Source of the DNA: Certhia americana
Taxonomy: Eukaryota; Chordata; Aves; Passeriformes; Certhiidae
Direction: 5' to 3'
NCBI GenBank assembly: GCA_018697195.1
Contig: CM031866.1
Span: 10,747,469-10,811,468 of the forward strand
DNA: 64,000 nucleotides
Numbering within the stretch: the first letter of the stretch is position 1; each line of letters opens with the position of its first letter. The notes beneath the pieces are model-generated. The model was not told the origin of the DNA. It did not search any database and was given only the letters and a program-made list of their open reading frames with translations. A program made the translations under genes and the position numbers. Below are positions 13,536 through 26,300 of this stretch, one piece after another.

Positions 13536-16500
13536 AAAATATTAAAAGTGTGGGTGGGAACATCAGGAGGTCTGTCATGGCTAAGAGGCTTCCAGAGATC
13601 CAGAGGTGATTCCCATAACCCCGGGAGTGTTTTGTCCTCTTGGGAAGGTTTTCATTAGGGAGCTTGTATTCCAGTTAAGGCAATTTTGTTGTTTTGGGTT
13701 TTTTCTAGAAAGGGTGGGGAAGGAACTGAAATAATCCTTTCCAAGCTATGTGTTTCCAATGAAAAGGTATCCCTCAGTCTCCTACATACATCTGGACAGA
13801 AAATAATGCTGAATTTCAAAGTTATAAATTGATTTATTATCAGAAAAAGAGAAAAGCCCAATAGGAACTGAGATTACCATTTTTAAAAGTATTAAAAGTG
13901 GGCATTTCCTTGAAGTTAAGATGAGAGATATGGACTGGTAGTCTTTAAAGTTCACTTTACAAAATGAGTTCGTTAAGAATATCTCCTTTAAGAACTGTTC
14001 ATGTAAAAACATCACATTACATTGTAGAACCATGAAAAACTTGTAAGCTTTGCAGACCAAAAATGTAAGTTTAATAAGCATAGGAAAAGCTGCTGGTAAA
14101 GTTGATGGAACTTGGATAAACGCTCAAAATGCACTAGCTTTGACTTTTTTATTTTCTTTTTCATGGTTCTAGAGTCTTAAATCCTTCTCTTTGCCTTAGG
14201 TGGTGTATAAATAAATGCTGTGTGTAAAATGATTCATGGAGCACAAACCCTCGGGCTTGTGCATGGTTAATTGTGCAAAAAACCCTCGGGCCTGTGCAAA
14301 ATACGTGACTTATTGTCAAATGATTATAGATACACCTAATGCCTTGCATAAAGGTCACCAGTAACTCTTCCAACACTTTTTTTTCCTTTTAAGCACCGTT
14401 TTATTTAGTAAATAATTTGCATTATATGAGATAAAATAGAAAAAAGCAAATCCACAGAAGTAAGGAATTTCTACCATCTAGGCATAAACTTGGCAAGGTG
14501 GCTTGTTGTGCCTTTTTCCTGCTTTCATCTGCCTTCTTTTTTCATCAGCTAGAGGAAAAACTTTGAAGTGTGGTTATAAAACAACTGTAAAAATAACACT
14601 GGAAGGCTGCATTTCAGTTATTTCTCCACGCTTCATATCAACTGCTCTCAGCACATCAAGAAACATTCTAATTGTCATTCCTCTGAGTTCTCCTTGGCAT
14701 CTGATAGGCAAGTGGTATTCTTTCTGGCTCATTTCACATCACTGGAAATAAACAGTTCCAGAATAGAAAATGGGTTGATTGTGTATGAGCCAAAATAGAA
14801 TCCAAAATACAAGAGCTTGTGCTCTTCACCATGTTGTCTCTGCACTGGGCAGAGGAGTGTGTAGTAGTAAATGATGTAAATGATGCCAAATGAAACAGGT
14901 GTAATGAGAAACAAATACAGTACTCTTACCCAGTCATTTTTCTATGAGGACTCAACCTATTTTTTCATAATTAGCAGAGATTATGTATTATCTGTCACAT
15001 ATCACACAGGCTCACCAGGGCACCACCGAGGAGCAGGGGGGATCAGTGTGCCAAAGCAGAGGGGGCAGTGCCAGTGTGCTCTGTGCTCGCAGCTGCAGCA
15101 CGTGCCTGGCAGTGCCCATGAACAGGGAAAGGGCTTGTGTCTGAAATTTTAGTGATGGCAGGTTTTGAATTCTCTTCTCTCCCCACCATCAGTCCCAGTC
15201 CCTGCCTTGTCCTTCTTATCATTCCTTGTTAGTGAGGCTTGCCAAAGCAGGAGACACTTCAGCACTAAGGAAATGAACCGTACTGAATCTGGGAAATAAT
15301 ATAGAAAATATTTCACAGAAATAGAAACATTTATCACATAAACAGAAGGATATCCTGTAAAATAAACACATTTGAACACAATTAGATGTATCATTATACC
15401 CAAAAAGCCATATGTAGACATAGCACATATACAGGCGTGGTTTTGACCTGCACCTTCTTCATGCTGTTGTCTCTAATTAGAGTTCCTTTTCTGGTCTCAC
15501 TGCTTTACAGACACCTTCCTTTCAGCAAGTTTAAAATACATTCACTGCTTTTGTATTGTTCAGTACTTTTGACTGATTGAGAAGTGTAGAGTCTTAGCAA
15601 TGGATGCACGTTTACAATGTGTTGTGGGAATGTGTTTGAGTGGAATGGAAGTAAATATCAGGAAGAGTACTTGGAGAGAAAATACACGTTTTTGTTACAT
15701 TGAGAACATTACACAGGCAATGAAGTGTTGAATTAATACTAGACTGGGATGGGATATAAAGCCACACTGAAGTAAGAATTTACCTTTTAATTTTTCTCTA
15801 TCAGCACTATTCTGTAGTTTTGAGGATCTTGTTGCTATACGTACGCATCTGCTGAAGATGGCAGGGGAGGAGGCTACTTGACACTTCCCTGTGGAAGCTG
15901 CTTGTCTTCTGTGCTTCTAAAATGAGGGAAAGATCTGTTTATTATAATGGTTTTCCTTGTAGGTCACCAAGCTATGTGTAAATAAGGCTGTTTTCTTCTT
16001 ACATACAACTATGCTTAAAAGGTTTTTTCCAATATATCCTGTAATTCCTAACTCTGGGTCAGCTCCAGGAGTCACCAAGCCTGTGGTAGGTGAGGATTCT
16101 GGGGATATCAGTACATTTCTGAAAGTGATATTCATTGCTCTGGATGTGGAAGACTAATTTATAGAATTGAATCTGATGTAAACAAGTGCATCATTTTATC
16201 TAAATTATATGCAAGAGCTCGACTGTGATATACAGTGGCGGCTAAAGGGAAAAAATTGCAATTCTTTTTAGTGCTTGTGGTTCAATTAATTATCATTATT
16301 TTACTTTTTTGTGTGTTGTTCACAATTTATGCTATAGTACTGCATATATATTCATTGAGAAAGGAATGAACAGTTCGATTGTGTTCCTGCTTTTCACTTG
16401 TGAAAGTGCTGGCCCTTTTCATGTCTTCAAATAAAGAGTTTTTAGCCATTTTTAGCAGTCAGCAAGAACTGGCATTTCCAATGCGTAAGTATTTTCGTGT

Positions 16501-16850
16501 GCTCCCTGAGTGTATGCATTTGTGACTACGGAACGATGAGGTCTTTTTTGAAGAAAGAACACTGTGATTTATTTTGGAAACAGCTTCTTGTAGTTCTGAA
16601 AAGAGCTACCGCTGCAATCCTTTGTTCAGCCGCGAACTGGTGAAAATGTCTTCCTCCGATCCCTAGCGATTTGTTGGTGTTCTGTGTCTGCGAGGGGTAA
16701 ATTTTAATATTGAAAACGTTCAGGAATAGCTTACATGCTTATTGTCATTTGTGCCACCGCTTTTTTAAATCCTAAGTTTTAAAGAGCAGGATGTGCTATA
16801 ATTAAACTTTCCATGTCCTCTCTTTGTCGTAAAAAGAGATGACTGTGTAA
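13536..16850. other. Intergenic DNA between AP4E1 and SCG3
   Basis: AT-rich sequence with no exon recognised on either strand; the short open frames have no coding character. Two things stand out. One is a pair of GC-rich hairpin-like repeats at 14241-14298 (separate entry). The other is a modestly GC-rich patch at about 15010-15130 without an identifiable origin. AP4E1 and SCG3 point away from each other across this region, so both promoters face it. Confidence 0.6.
14241..14298. repeat. Two tandem hairpin-forming repeats
   Basis: The segment GCACAAACCCTCGGGCTTGT(GC) at 14241-14262 can fold on itself: GCACAA pairs with TTGTGC, and CCC with GGG inside. A related copy with the same ACCCTCGGGC(C/T)TGTGCA core follows at about 14273-14298. 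The copies are about 34 bp apart. Both are seen directly in sequence; no function is assigned. Confidence 0.6.
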
Positions 16851-16979
16851 TTCAGCCCCGCGGAGAGGGTTCGGGTAGATGACAGGCAGTGATTCACAGG
16901 CCCCCCGTGCGGGGCCGACCTTCCCCTGCGCTCAGCCCGTGTGAGCGCAGCCTGCCGTGGCCGGTGGGTGCCGCCAGGG

Positions 16980-17066
16980 CTGCCGGAGCCGTGCAGGTCT
17001 GCCAGAGCCGTGCAGGGCTGCCGGAGCCGTGCAGGTCTGCCGGAGCCGTGCAGGGCTGCCGAGCCC
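16980..17066 (+). repeat. 19-bp tandem repeat with dimeric higher-order pattern
   Basis: Four full copies and one partial copy of a 19-bp unit, CTGCCGGAGCCGTGCAGG plus T or G. The last base alternates T, G, T, G along the array, so the sequence looks like a 38-bp dimer repeated twice. One copy has CCAGAG in place of CCGGAG. It sits about 330-410 bp upstream of the SCG3 start codon, inside the CpG island. Confidence 0.8.
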
Positions 17067-17295
17067 ATCCACAGCCGTCCCCCGAGGCCATGCAGAGCCG
17101 CCCCCCGGGCCCCGGCGCTGCCCCCCGCCCGCGGTGCCCACAGCCCCGGCCGCCGAGCGCAGAGCCCGCGCATGCTCCGGGCCCGGCCCGCCCCCGGCTC
17201 CTCCCCGTGCCCGGGGCCGCCGGCGGGGCCGGGCTCGACCATTTCTGCCAGCGCGGGGACGAGGGGCCGAGCCCCGGGCAGCGGCTTCCCCGAGC

Positions 17296-17321
17296 TTCAG
17301 CACCGCGGGCCGGACAGCGCC
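17296..17321 (+). promoter_or_regulatory. SCG3: Expanded-spacing RE1/NRSE (REST site) in SCG3 5' region
   Basis: The left RE1 half-site TTCAGCACC (17296-17304) and the right half-site GGACAGCGCC (17312-17321) are both exact matches to the canonical REST element halves. They are separated by 7 nt instead of the usual 2. The added 5 nt give a spacing class reported for non-canonical RE1 sites bound by REST. The element lies 71 bp before the SCG3 start codon. Repression outside neurons and endocrine cells would suit a granin-family gene; that role is inferred. Confidence 0.75.
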
Positions 17322-17391
17322 CGCCGGGCCGGGCGGCTCCCGCGGGCGGCGGTGCCTGGCAGGCCCCGGTGCGGGGCTGTGCGGCCGCACC

Positions 17392-20300
17392 ATGTTCCTC
17401 GGGCTGGCCGTCGCGCTGCAGGTGCTGGCGCTGCTGGCGAGCCGGGGGCACGGCTTCCCCAAACCCGCGGGCACAGGTAAGCGCCCGCCCCGGAGCCTTC
17501 TCGCCGTTTGCCGCGGATGGGGAAAGTTCTGCGGGGTAGAGAGGGAGAACGGTAAAAACTTTCCTTCCACTTGGCTAAAAGCAAGGAGATCCGAAAGGAA
17601 CGATATTCCCTGGTGTGAGACACCGATCATTGAAGCTGCAATCTAATATTAAAGTGAAGGGATAGGTGGTAGTAGAAGGAAAAGCTCTGATTTTTTCCGG
17701 CTTTTCCAAGCAATGTTTTCATCCGTTCTACAGCAGTGTCTGCACAAGTCTGGTTGCTCCCTGTCTCCCGCGGTATTCTGGATGGAAGCGATTTGTAATC
17801 TCTTGGTTGTGCCAATCCGATTATTGCTATTTTAGTCAATCTCCTCCAGCATTTTTTTTCCCCAATTCGTGAGTTTTCTGATCAGAAAGAGGTTGCTGAA
17901 TCTATATCTGTATTGCTGTCTTCTGCAGAACCTCTCCCTCTGCCCCAATCATGCTGTGTTTAAGGGTTTGACATTTTTTATTGTGCTCTCATTCTTCTAG
18001 GAACACTGAAATTTTTTTGAGAACTAGAAGTTGGCATCCTGTTAAGACAGCATGTTTTATGGGAGAAAACTATAAATTAAGAAAAAATGTGCCGTCTCTT
18101 TGTAGTTACATGTGTCATATAACGGAATATATATATGTGTGTGTGTGTGTGTGTTTATTCTAGATAAAGCTATACACAACAGACAATTAAGTGTAGAAAG
18201 ACCTTTGGAGGAACAGGTAAGTGAAAAAAAAATTTACAATTTTTTTTTTTTACAGAATTCCTATAAATATTTTTAGCCTTTCAGGTACTGAAATGAGTAT
18301 CATGAATGGCTAATGAATGGGTAAAATAGATTTGTCAGTGAAGTGATTATTGGTGGGGTTAGATACAAAATTTGGTTTCAATAATTTTTAAGAACTGGCA
18401 TATAGACTTTCACTGTCCAGCATTCAAAAAGCAGGTTGTTAGCTCCACCAGGTCACAGATATGCTACCTCTTTCTATTGGTATCCTATGGGAATATAGCA
18501 TGAGCTTGGAATGAAAAAGGAAAATGTAACTGGCATTTATCTTAAAATGGAAAGTCTGTTGCAGCTTCTCGTAATGTCTGGTTCTGATCAGAGGATGGGT
18601 GGTACTGAGGAAAGTGTCCAGGGCTTATTCTGATTCTACTTATTCAGGCAAACTTCTTACTAAGAGTGAAAATCAGGCATTAAACCCTCTGCTGATACTG
18701 ATAAATTAAGAGATCACATGTTTTATTCCTTCTACCTGTTTGCTGCTTTATTTGCTTTATTTTTTCTATATTAGATTGCTGAAGCTGAGGCAGACAAGAA
18801 TAGAAAAATAGCTCCCACAGGTAAAATACCTTTCCTGGTTTTCTCTTTGCAATATTCGTAATGGTATTCAAAGAGGGATAATATTTTATGTTACATTGAT
18901 ATCAATATTGATATATTTTCCAGAAAATAAGCCAGAGTTCAGGAATTATTCCTTTGTTGATGACCTGAACCTGCTCAAATCAGTAGCAGAAAGAGAAAGG
19001 AATGAGAAGGAGAGGGAGTCAATTAGAAGCTCTTTGTATGAACAGCAACTGGCCATTGATGATGCAGACTCCACCAAGAACCGCAGGCTTGTGGATGACT
19101 ATGATTCCACTAAAAGTGGGCTGGATTATAAATTCCAAGGTATTCCGTAATCATCTTTCAGTGACTTCTAGATTAGATTTCTCTTGCAAACTGATTGCCT
19201 TTATGAATGTTGTATTTACCACTAAACATAAGTACTATTTGTTACTGGAGTGCAGTTTCAATTATTTCCAGTTGTGGAAGCTTGTTGTACTGCAGTTAGG
19301 CTTTTGAAACACAGTACAAAAGAATTGCTCTTGATTTTAACAGATTTCCACGGAGGAAAGTCTTATTGTGTAATTGTAATGTTTTTTAGCGATTTAGTTT
19401 TGATGGAAGGAAAATGGAACATATTTTTGAATGAAAACATATTTATTCTGGTTTGTGAGGACAAAGCACTTCTATATGCAGCTAAATCACATATATTTAT
19501 TCCAAATATTATGTGCAGTTTTAGATAATTCTTATAATCACAAACCCAGAAGAAATTACCAAAGGCCAAAGAATACTTGCCTTTTCTACAGGAGTAGTTA
19601 ACTGACTTGTAGTTTAAGTGAGTCCTCTGAGAATTGTAAGCAGCATTTAGCTTGGGATATTTTTAATTATATCAAAGTATGCTGATCACAGACCAAAGCT
19701 CACTCATCGTATTCCCTTTCCCATTGTCACAATGATATTATTTGCTATAGCTAACAATTTTGTAATTAAAAGTTAATTTGCTGAAATTCAAACAAGATTG
19801 TGTGCCATTTGTCATGAACTGTTTTGATCTAAGTGGTCATACAATACAATGAAAGTAGATACCAGGAAGACACAAATAAGTGGATATGGAAATTCTACCA
19901 ATATTTTCTATAAACAGGAGAGTAACTCCTAAGGATCATCTCTGCTCTTTCAAAAGTGCCAGTCAGAAAGACATTTTTCAGATGTGGAAAACTGACACAA
20001 AGAACTTTTCCCTGTGACTGATTTAATGGCTTGCAAAGTGTGTATCAAAGTCTACTCCTAATGTGTCTAAAAATGCAGTTTTGTTCTGAAGAGAAAAAGA
20101 TGTGGGCAGAGATTTTTTTACGAGATGTTTAATTAAATGAGTTAGGACAGTCAGCACAAGGTAAAACTGCAATCCTTTCAGACGATCCAGATGGCCTCCA
20201 TCAATTAGATGGCACTCCTTTGACTGCTGAAGACATCGTTCAAAAAATTGCTGCAAGAATTTATGAGGAAAATGACAGAGGAGTGTTTGACAAGATTGTT

Positions 20301-23300
20301 TCAAAACTTCTAAATCTGGGGCTAGTAAGTATCTTGGTAATCACCATTTAACTGTGCTTTGGATTGGACTAATGCTCTTTCAAAAAACAATTTGGATGCA
20401 CACTTTGTCTGAAGCAAGTGGGACTCAGGGTCTAAGCAAATTTCTAGAGCTATTTGGGCTTGCTGGTTAAGCTCTGCAATAACATTGTTGTTCCTGTGAT
20501 GTCTTTGCAACAAAATAGGCCAACCTGCAGAATGTTTCCGATGCTAAAAAACATTCACTGTAGTCCTCCCATGTCTGCCCTCATTTTCCCTTTAGTTTGT
20601 CTTCTGATTTTCACTGAGTGCTTTTCTATTATTATTTTCTTTTCTGTGCTAAAGAGGGAAAGGTCTGAGTTCATTCCTGTCCACCTAATGCTAATTAGTG
20701 TCATCAGCAAACACATAATGTTGCTGGCTAATTGAGGATATAGTACATTACTGATTTTCAGGAAGACTGGATTTGTCTCTGTCCTCTGGATGTCTCAATG
20801 GCTTTAGCCATTGCCATTTGGGATCCTTTTATTTTAAAATACTCACCTCATCTTTTGAGCCTAGTTTTTGCAGTTGGTTATTGCACCCCACTGATTATAG
20901 AGGGAGATGTGGGACAGCTGCATGGGAGAGGTCTTGTTCAAATGACAGCTGTTATGAAGCAAAGAGAAAACATTTTCATGATATCATGGAAAGTTATTTG
21001 CTTTTTTTCCCATTCTATATTACTGTATTTTGTGGCAATTATTCAGCTATCCATAGATGTGTTGCAGAGCATATGTATTTCTATATACACACACGGACAC
21101 ACATATAGAGAGATGCCACACTTGCAGCTCCATCTTTCAAGCTGCACTCCACTGTGTTAAGTCCTAAAGTCCTGAAGTTTGATTTGAAGGCCGTATGTGT
21201 GAATGGTTGGGGTTTATGTATACACACATATTTGATGTGTATTTCTATGTATATATGTATATGAGTGTTAATAAATGTAGACATGTTTACGTGTCTGTAT
21301 GTATACATGTATGCACACACATCTAATTTTGCTGTGCTCAGCTTTGAAGCAAACGTTTACAGCAATGTATTTTCATATTGATATCAGGTTTCATATTAAT
21401 GTTTTATCTAGAAAAAGCACAGTATCCTATAAGTACTCTGCAAAATATTTTAACAGATCACAGAGAGTCAGGCCTATACCCTGGAAGATGAAGTGGCAGA
21501 GGTTTTGCAACAGTTAATTGCAAATGAAGCAAAGGATCGTGAGAAGGAGTCTGAAGATTTTGATTACCCTGCCAGCAGAGCAGACAGTGATACAAAAGAA
21601 AAGCAACAGGAAAGAATGGTAAGTTCTTAGCTAATAATTCTGTATTGCTTGCCAAATGGTACTGGTACTGGGAATAGTTAGTTCCATCTGGAAACGAGAA
21701 ATGTTCTTAAAGAAATTCTGTCTGATAGAAAAAAGAATCAAGGCCAGATGTCAATTGAAATAACTTTGAGAAAATAGTATAGTCTTCACCTTGCAATTAG
21801 GACAATGTTGGCATGAGGTTGTGATAGAAATTTTTGTTCTACTAACTCTATCACCAAAAGGAATGTGCTTATAGTTTAATTTTTTTTTTATTATTATATC
21901 TTATGTGAAGACACCAAGCAAATCTGATCAGGATAGTTTCATTAATGGAGAAGTTGATGATACACTGGATAACACGTGGTCATCATCTAATGTATTGGAA
22001 AGAAGAAATGAGCTGCCTTCTGAAGATAATTTCGAAGACCTTCAATATTTTCCAAATTTTTATGCATTATTAAAAAGTCTTAACTCAGGTGAGCTTTTCA
22101 TGTGGTTACAGAAATATTTAGGTTAGATTTGAAGCTTTAAAGATTGTCTGTTTTGTCTGTCAATTTCCCCAGTTGCGAGAGACTATGTGCTGTGAAAATG
22201 TTCTGTACGATATATAGCATATAATTTGATTAGTGATTTTGGTGGCAAAACACTGGCAGGAACAACACTCAGAACTGCAAAGAGCGTGACCTAGAAAGCC
22301 TTCCCATCTCGTACTGTGTGATTCAGGAGTCCTGAATTCTTTTCATTCCTGTAAGGACATGATGAAAAACTGGCAAATGGTTTTCCCCAGAGATCTTTCC
22401 AGTAACATCCATGTCTTCTAAGCCAACAGAGATACAAGTAAGCCACAGTAGAATCCTCACAGTGATGGTACCAGTAAATGAGTCTGAGCCTCCCAGCCTT
22501 TCCAAAAACCACAGGTTTGCTGTTTATTGCAGTGAAAGCCCTTCACATCTCTTCCTATTCCGGTGCTGGACATCACTGCCTTCCAGTTATTGCAGGCAAG
22601 ATTGTGGCTCATTGCCACAGCCCTGTGTCAGCACCCTCTACACACACCCACTCTCGGCAGCCACATGCACTCTTTAACTTTTGGAGGGATGGGGGAGAGG
22701 GTGGTCCTTTCTAGATCCCTTGTCCTGCAGGAGCATTAATATTGCTTCAAATTGTCCCCATATGAACCTGAGTGGAGAGCTAAGATGGAAAATCTGAGGG
22801 CATATTTTGCTCAAAGTCCAATCTACAAACTTTATATTCTTCTCCCTGTTCTTTTTAATTTTTCCATGGCAATTCTGCATGCTAGTTCTTCTCCTTTTTC
22901 TACTCACAACACAGACAGGCATGTTGCATTTAATAGGTTATCGAGCAAGCAGAACCAGGTCCACTAGCTGCACATCTCCTGCTTTATGTGTTCACCTGTA
23001 AGGTTGTATTCAGCTGGAAGAGAGGGATTCAGTTTCATCCTACAGCTGTGTGCTAAATTGCAAGCAGCAATAAAAAGCCTGTTCAGTAGCTCTCTGGAGT
23101 GGCTGGCCCTCTGCCAAGGTTGGGAGTATGTTTCTGGCTGTCCCTGACTGACAGTGCCCCTGGCTCTGTTGGGTCCTTCAGTGACAGCCCCAGGGCAGTG
23201 GGGGAGAGCTTGTGTGACTGTGATGGGGGAGTTTCACACTGCTAACGCAGAAATAGCAGCAATATTGTTCAGCATGTAAACAAAGTGGGAAAAGAAAAGC

Positions 23301-26300
23301 TAAGAAGCAGATGAGTGTGGCAGAAACTGATTATTTTTGTAAAAAATATATTCGTTTGTATCCTATTCTGAAGTCATGAACCTCCCAGCCATGTAATGCT
23401 GTGTTATCCCAGTATGCAAGTCATGTACTTGTGCACAGTAACAATCTCCTTTGGGACACTTCATATTTTTTGTCATTGAATCCATGGATCTTGTAGGAGA
23501 AAGGATCTCTTTCATACAGAGCCAGACTGATCTACTAAATAATTCACAAACAAAAAAAAAAAATTACAGACTGTAGAAAACTGTACCTATATCTGCCCTC
23601 CAACCATCAATTTGAACTTTCAGATCACTCTGTTTTGTATGCTTGGTGCTCTTAACTGTAAAATGGAATTAATACCATTGACCTTCCATGACACAGCCCC
23701 TCAAGACAAAAAGCTATAAAGAAGAAAAAACCCCTGATGTTTTAAAGTATATTCAGCTGTACTTTGCAGGAACAGTTTAAAAAGAAACATATATGTAAGT
23801 TCTCATTACTAATGCAGCACAGCATTTTCTCTTTTAATGAGTATGTCATTCTCTATGCATGAAGTTTGCAGAACAGTTTTTCCAAGTTGCCTGAAGTCTA
23901 ACTAGTTTTGCTTCATCCCCCTCACACAGAGACAGAGACAAAAGAGAAAGAGACCTTGATAACGATCATGAAAACCCTGATTGATTTTGTGAAGATGATG
24001 GTTAAATATGGAACAATCACACCAGAAGAAGGAGTTTCCTATCTTGGTGAGAGTACATACTTTATACAACTGTTATTAATGGTGTGTTCTTCCTCTACCA
24101 ACAGTGATAATTATCTTCTCATCTTCCTTGCTCTTATGAAACCTATTTCAGATTTGTTCATTGAAAATGCTAAAGCTACACTTCTAAATGATTGATCATT
24201 CCCTACAGCAATGCTCAATTACATACTGCTTTAATATTTCCATCTAATGAAGGAAAGGTAATTTATCAGATATGCATTTATTATTACACTTTCACATCTG
24301 TGAAGCGCAATTTATTTCAGTGACTTTATGTCAGGGGAATATTAGAGTTTTCTCTGTTCTATTAAAGTGGATTAGGCACCTGCATTTTCCAAAAATAATC
24401 CAGAGCTTCAGATCCTTTAAACTGTCACTGTAGGTAGACATCCAGCTGGACTGGATGGGACCTAATGCTAAGGTTGTCTACCAAGTAAAACTTCCATCCA
24501 TGAAGAGTGTTACATCTTGGCACAGGAGTAGATTTTGAAGCACTCTTTCCTGGATCCATTTTAGAATCTGTGGCTATGTAGGTTTTGTAAAATCATTACC
24601 ATTTCCTGAAGAGGGAATTTGGAATGGCCTGGTTTGTGCCTCACACACCTTTCCTGGCTTTCACAAACTCTCTTCCATTCACTGTAGGCAGCCTGTCTAG
24701 TTAAACAAGCTGACCTACAGAAGATGGGATCATCTGTACAAACTCTGCACAACCCTTTCATTTTTCTGAAGTATTTCTGGTCTGGATTAGTCTGAAAAGC
24801 TTTTGTTTGCATCAGGGCTATTTCTCAGCTTCATAAATCAGCCTGTCACAGAGAGAGGACTGACAATGGTCTTTCTACATTGCAGATACTTGATTGATGC
24901 AATTTTAACTGTATGGATTGATTATCAATTACTTGCCTACAAAAGATCCAGTGAATCATAACTCACATTCAGTGCATGACTGCACCTCCTCTCTAAAGAA
25001 TTCATGATATATCTGACCAAGGCTGTCCCTTTATTTGCTGTAAGATGTCTCCTTGAATTTGGGAATATTTGGACAACTTATGCCCCAGTCCAGCTCTTTA
25101 TTTCTCTGTCTGCCAGTACATATAAAGAAAGATGCACATAAATAAATGGTTGATTTTAAGCACAGAGGTTTCAGTGTCATTCTAGAAATGAAGATACTAT
25201 GGCTTGATCACATATTGCCAAAACTTAATAGGCTAAATTCATCCATGATGCAAGCCCATGCAGATAATGGAGTTGCACTAGGAATGCATTTTTCCTGCTT
25301 AAACTCAGGGCAGTTGTTCACATTGGCTTTTGTTTGAGCAAATAGATACTGTAACCCTGGAAACAAATTGCCATGATGACATAGTACAGAAGGCAAGGAT
25401 TACGTTAAGAGTTTGAGAAGTCTGATTTAGTCTGGATCTAAAGTAAGACTATCAACTGATGTATCCTTGCAAATGAGTGATTAATGCAGAGATGGATTTT
25501 GTGCTCCATCAAAGCAACTTACTGTAGTGGAAGAAGCTTTCTCATAGATTCCCAGGTTGCATCTGTGGTATTTATTTTTAGACTTGCTGTTGAGAAATTG
25601 CTTTAAAGCTGACCTTCATTTATTAAGCTAATACTCTCAAATACTGAGGAAGAGCATCCACAGGAGCATGTTAGCTTCTTGCACTATCCTTAAGCATGGC
25701 AGCAGTTTTGTTGCCACTCTTACTCAACTAAAAGTTCTGTAGTCTGTAATAGCTGGATAGGTACTGTATATCTTGGAACAGTTTGGATTAGGGGATTGAT
25801 ACACAGCTGTGCTTACTTATAGCAGACAAAGGAATTAGTATGAATATATGTCAGAGAGAAGAATCAGTGTAAAAAATTGGCAGCTTTTTGTTGTTTCCTA
25901 AGTCTATAATCAGTGAGCAGATTCTGTGCTACTTGGTGGAAAATACCTGGGTCTGTACAGATGGACTACAGTCTCTCTCCATTTTATTACAGTAGGAAAC
26001 TGCCTAAATTAATTTTCCCCACTCTGTGACTGAAGCCATGCGTAAACTATGCCTCTGAATTATACATTCAAAATAATAAATCATTTACTGAATCAAGTCA
26101 CAAGGTGCAGCTTTTTTACTTGTCACAGGGGTGCAGAGACAGTGAATTTGAATGCATATACCAGTAACAGCTGGTTTGGGATTTGGAAACCACAGCATTA
26201 TGTCATCATCATTGTATCTTACTCTAGGGGAAAGGATTTTGCTGCAGCAGTGGCTGATGTTATTAGGTTTAGCTTTAAGTTACAAAGGGTCTAGCTGCAG

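Larger units (their letters stand above)
16850..17500 (+). promoter_or_regulatory. SCG3: CpG-rich promoter and 5'UTR of SCG3
   Basis: GC- and CpG-rich block that ends at SCG3 exon 1. It contains a 19-bp tandem repeat (16980-17066), an NRF1-like GCGCATGC core near 17168-17176, several GC boxes, and a split REST/NRSF element at 17296-17321. There is no clear TATA box. The start codon at 17392 lies in a good context (ACC before ATG). The exact transcription start is not determinable here. Confidence 0.65.

Noticed and set aside
16802..17646. Overlapping long open frames over the SCG3 CpG island
   Set aside because: Same GC effect; only the 17392-17476 frame with a signal peptide and donor fits SCG3.
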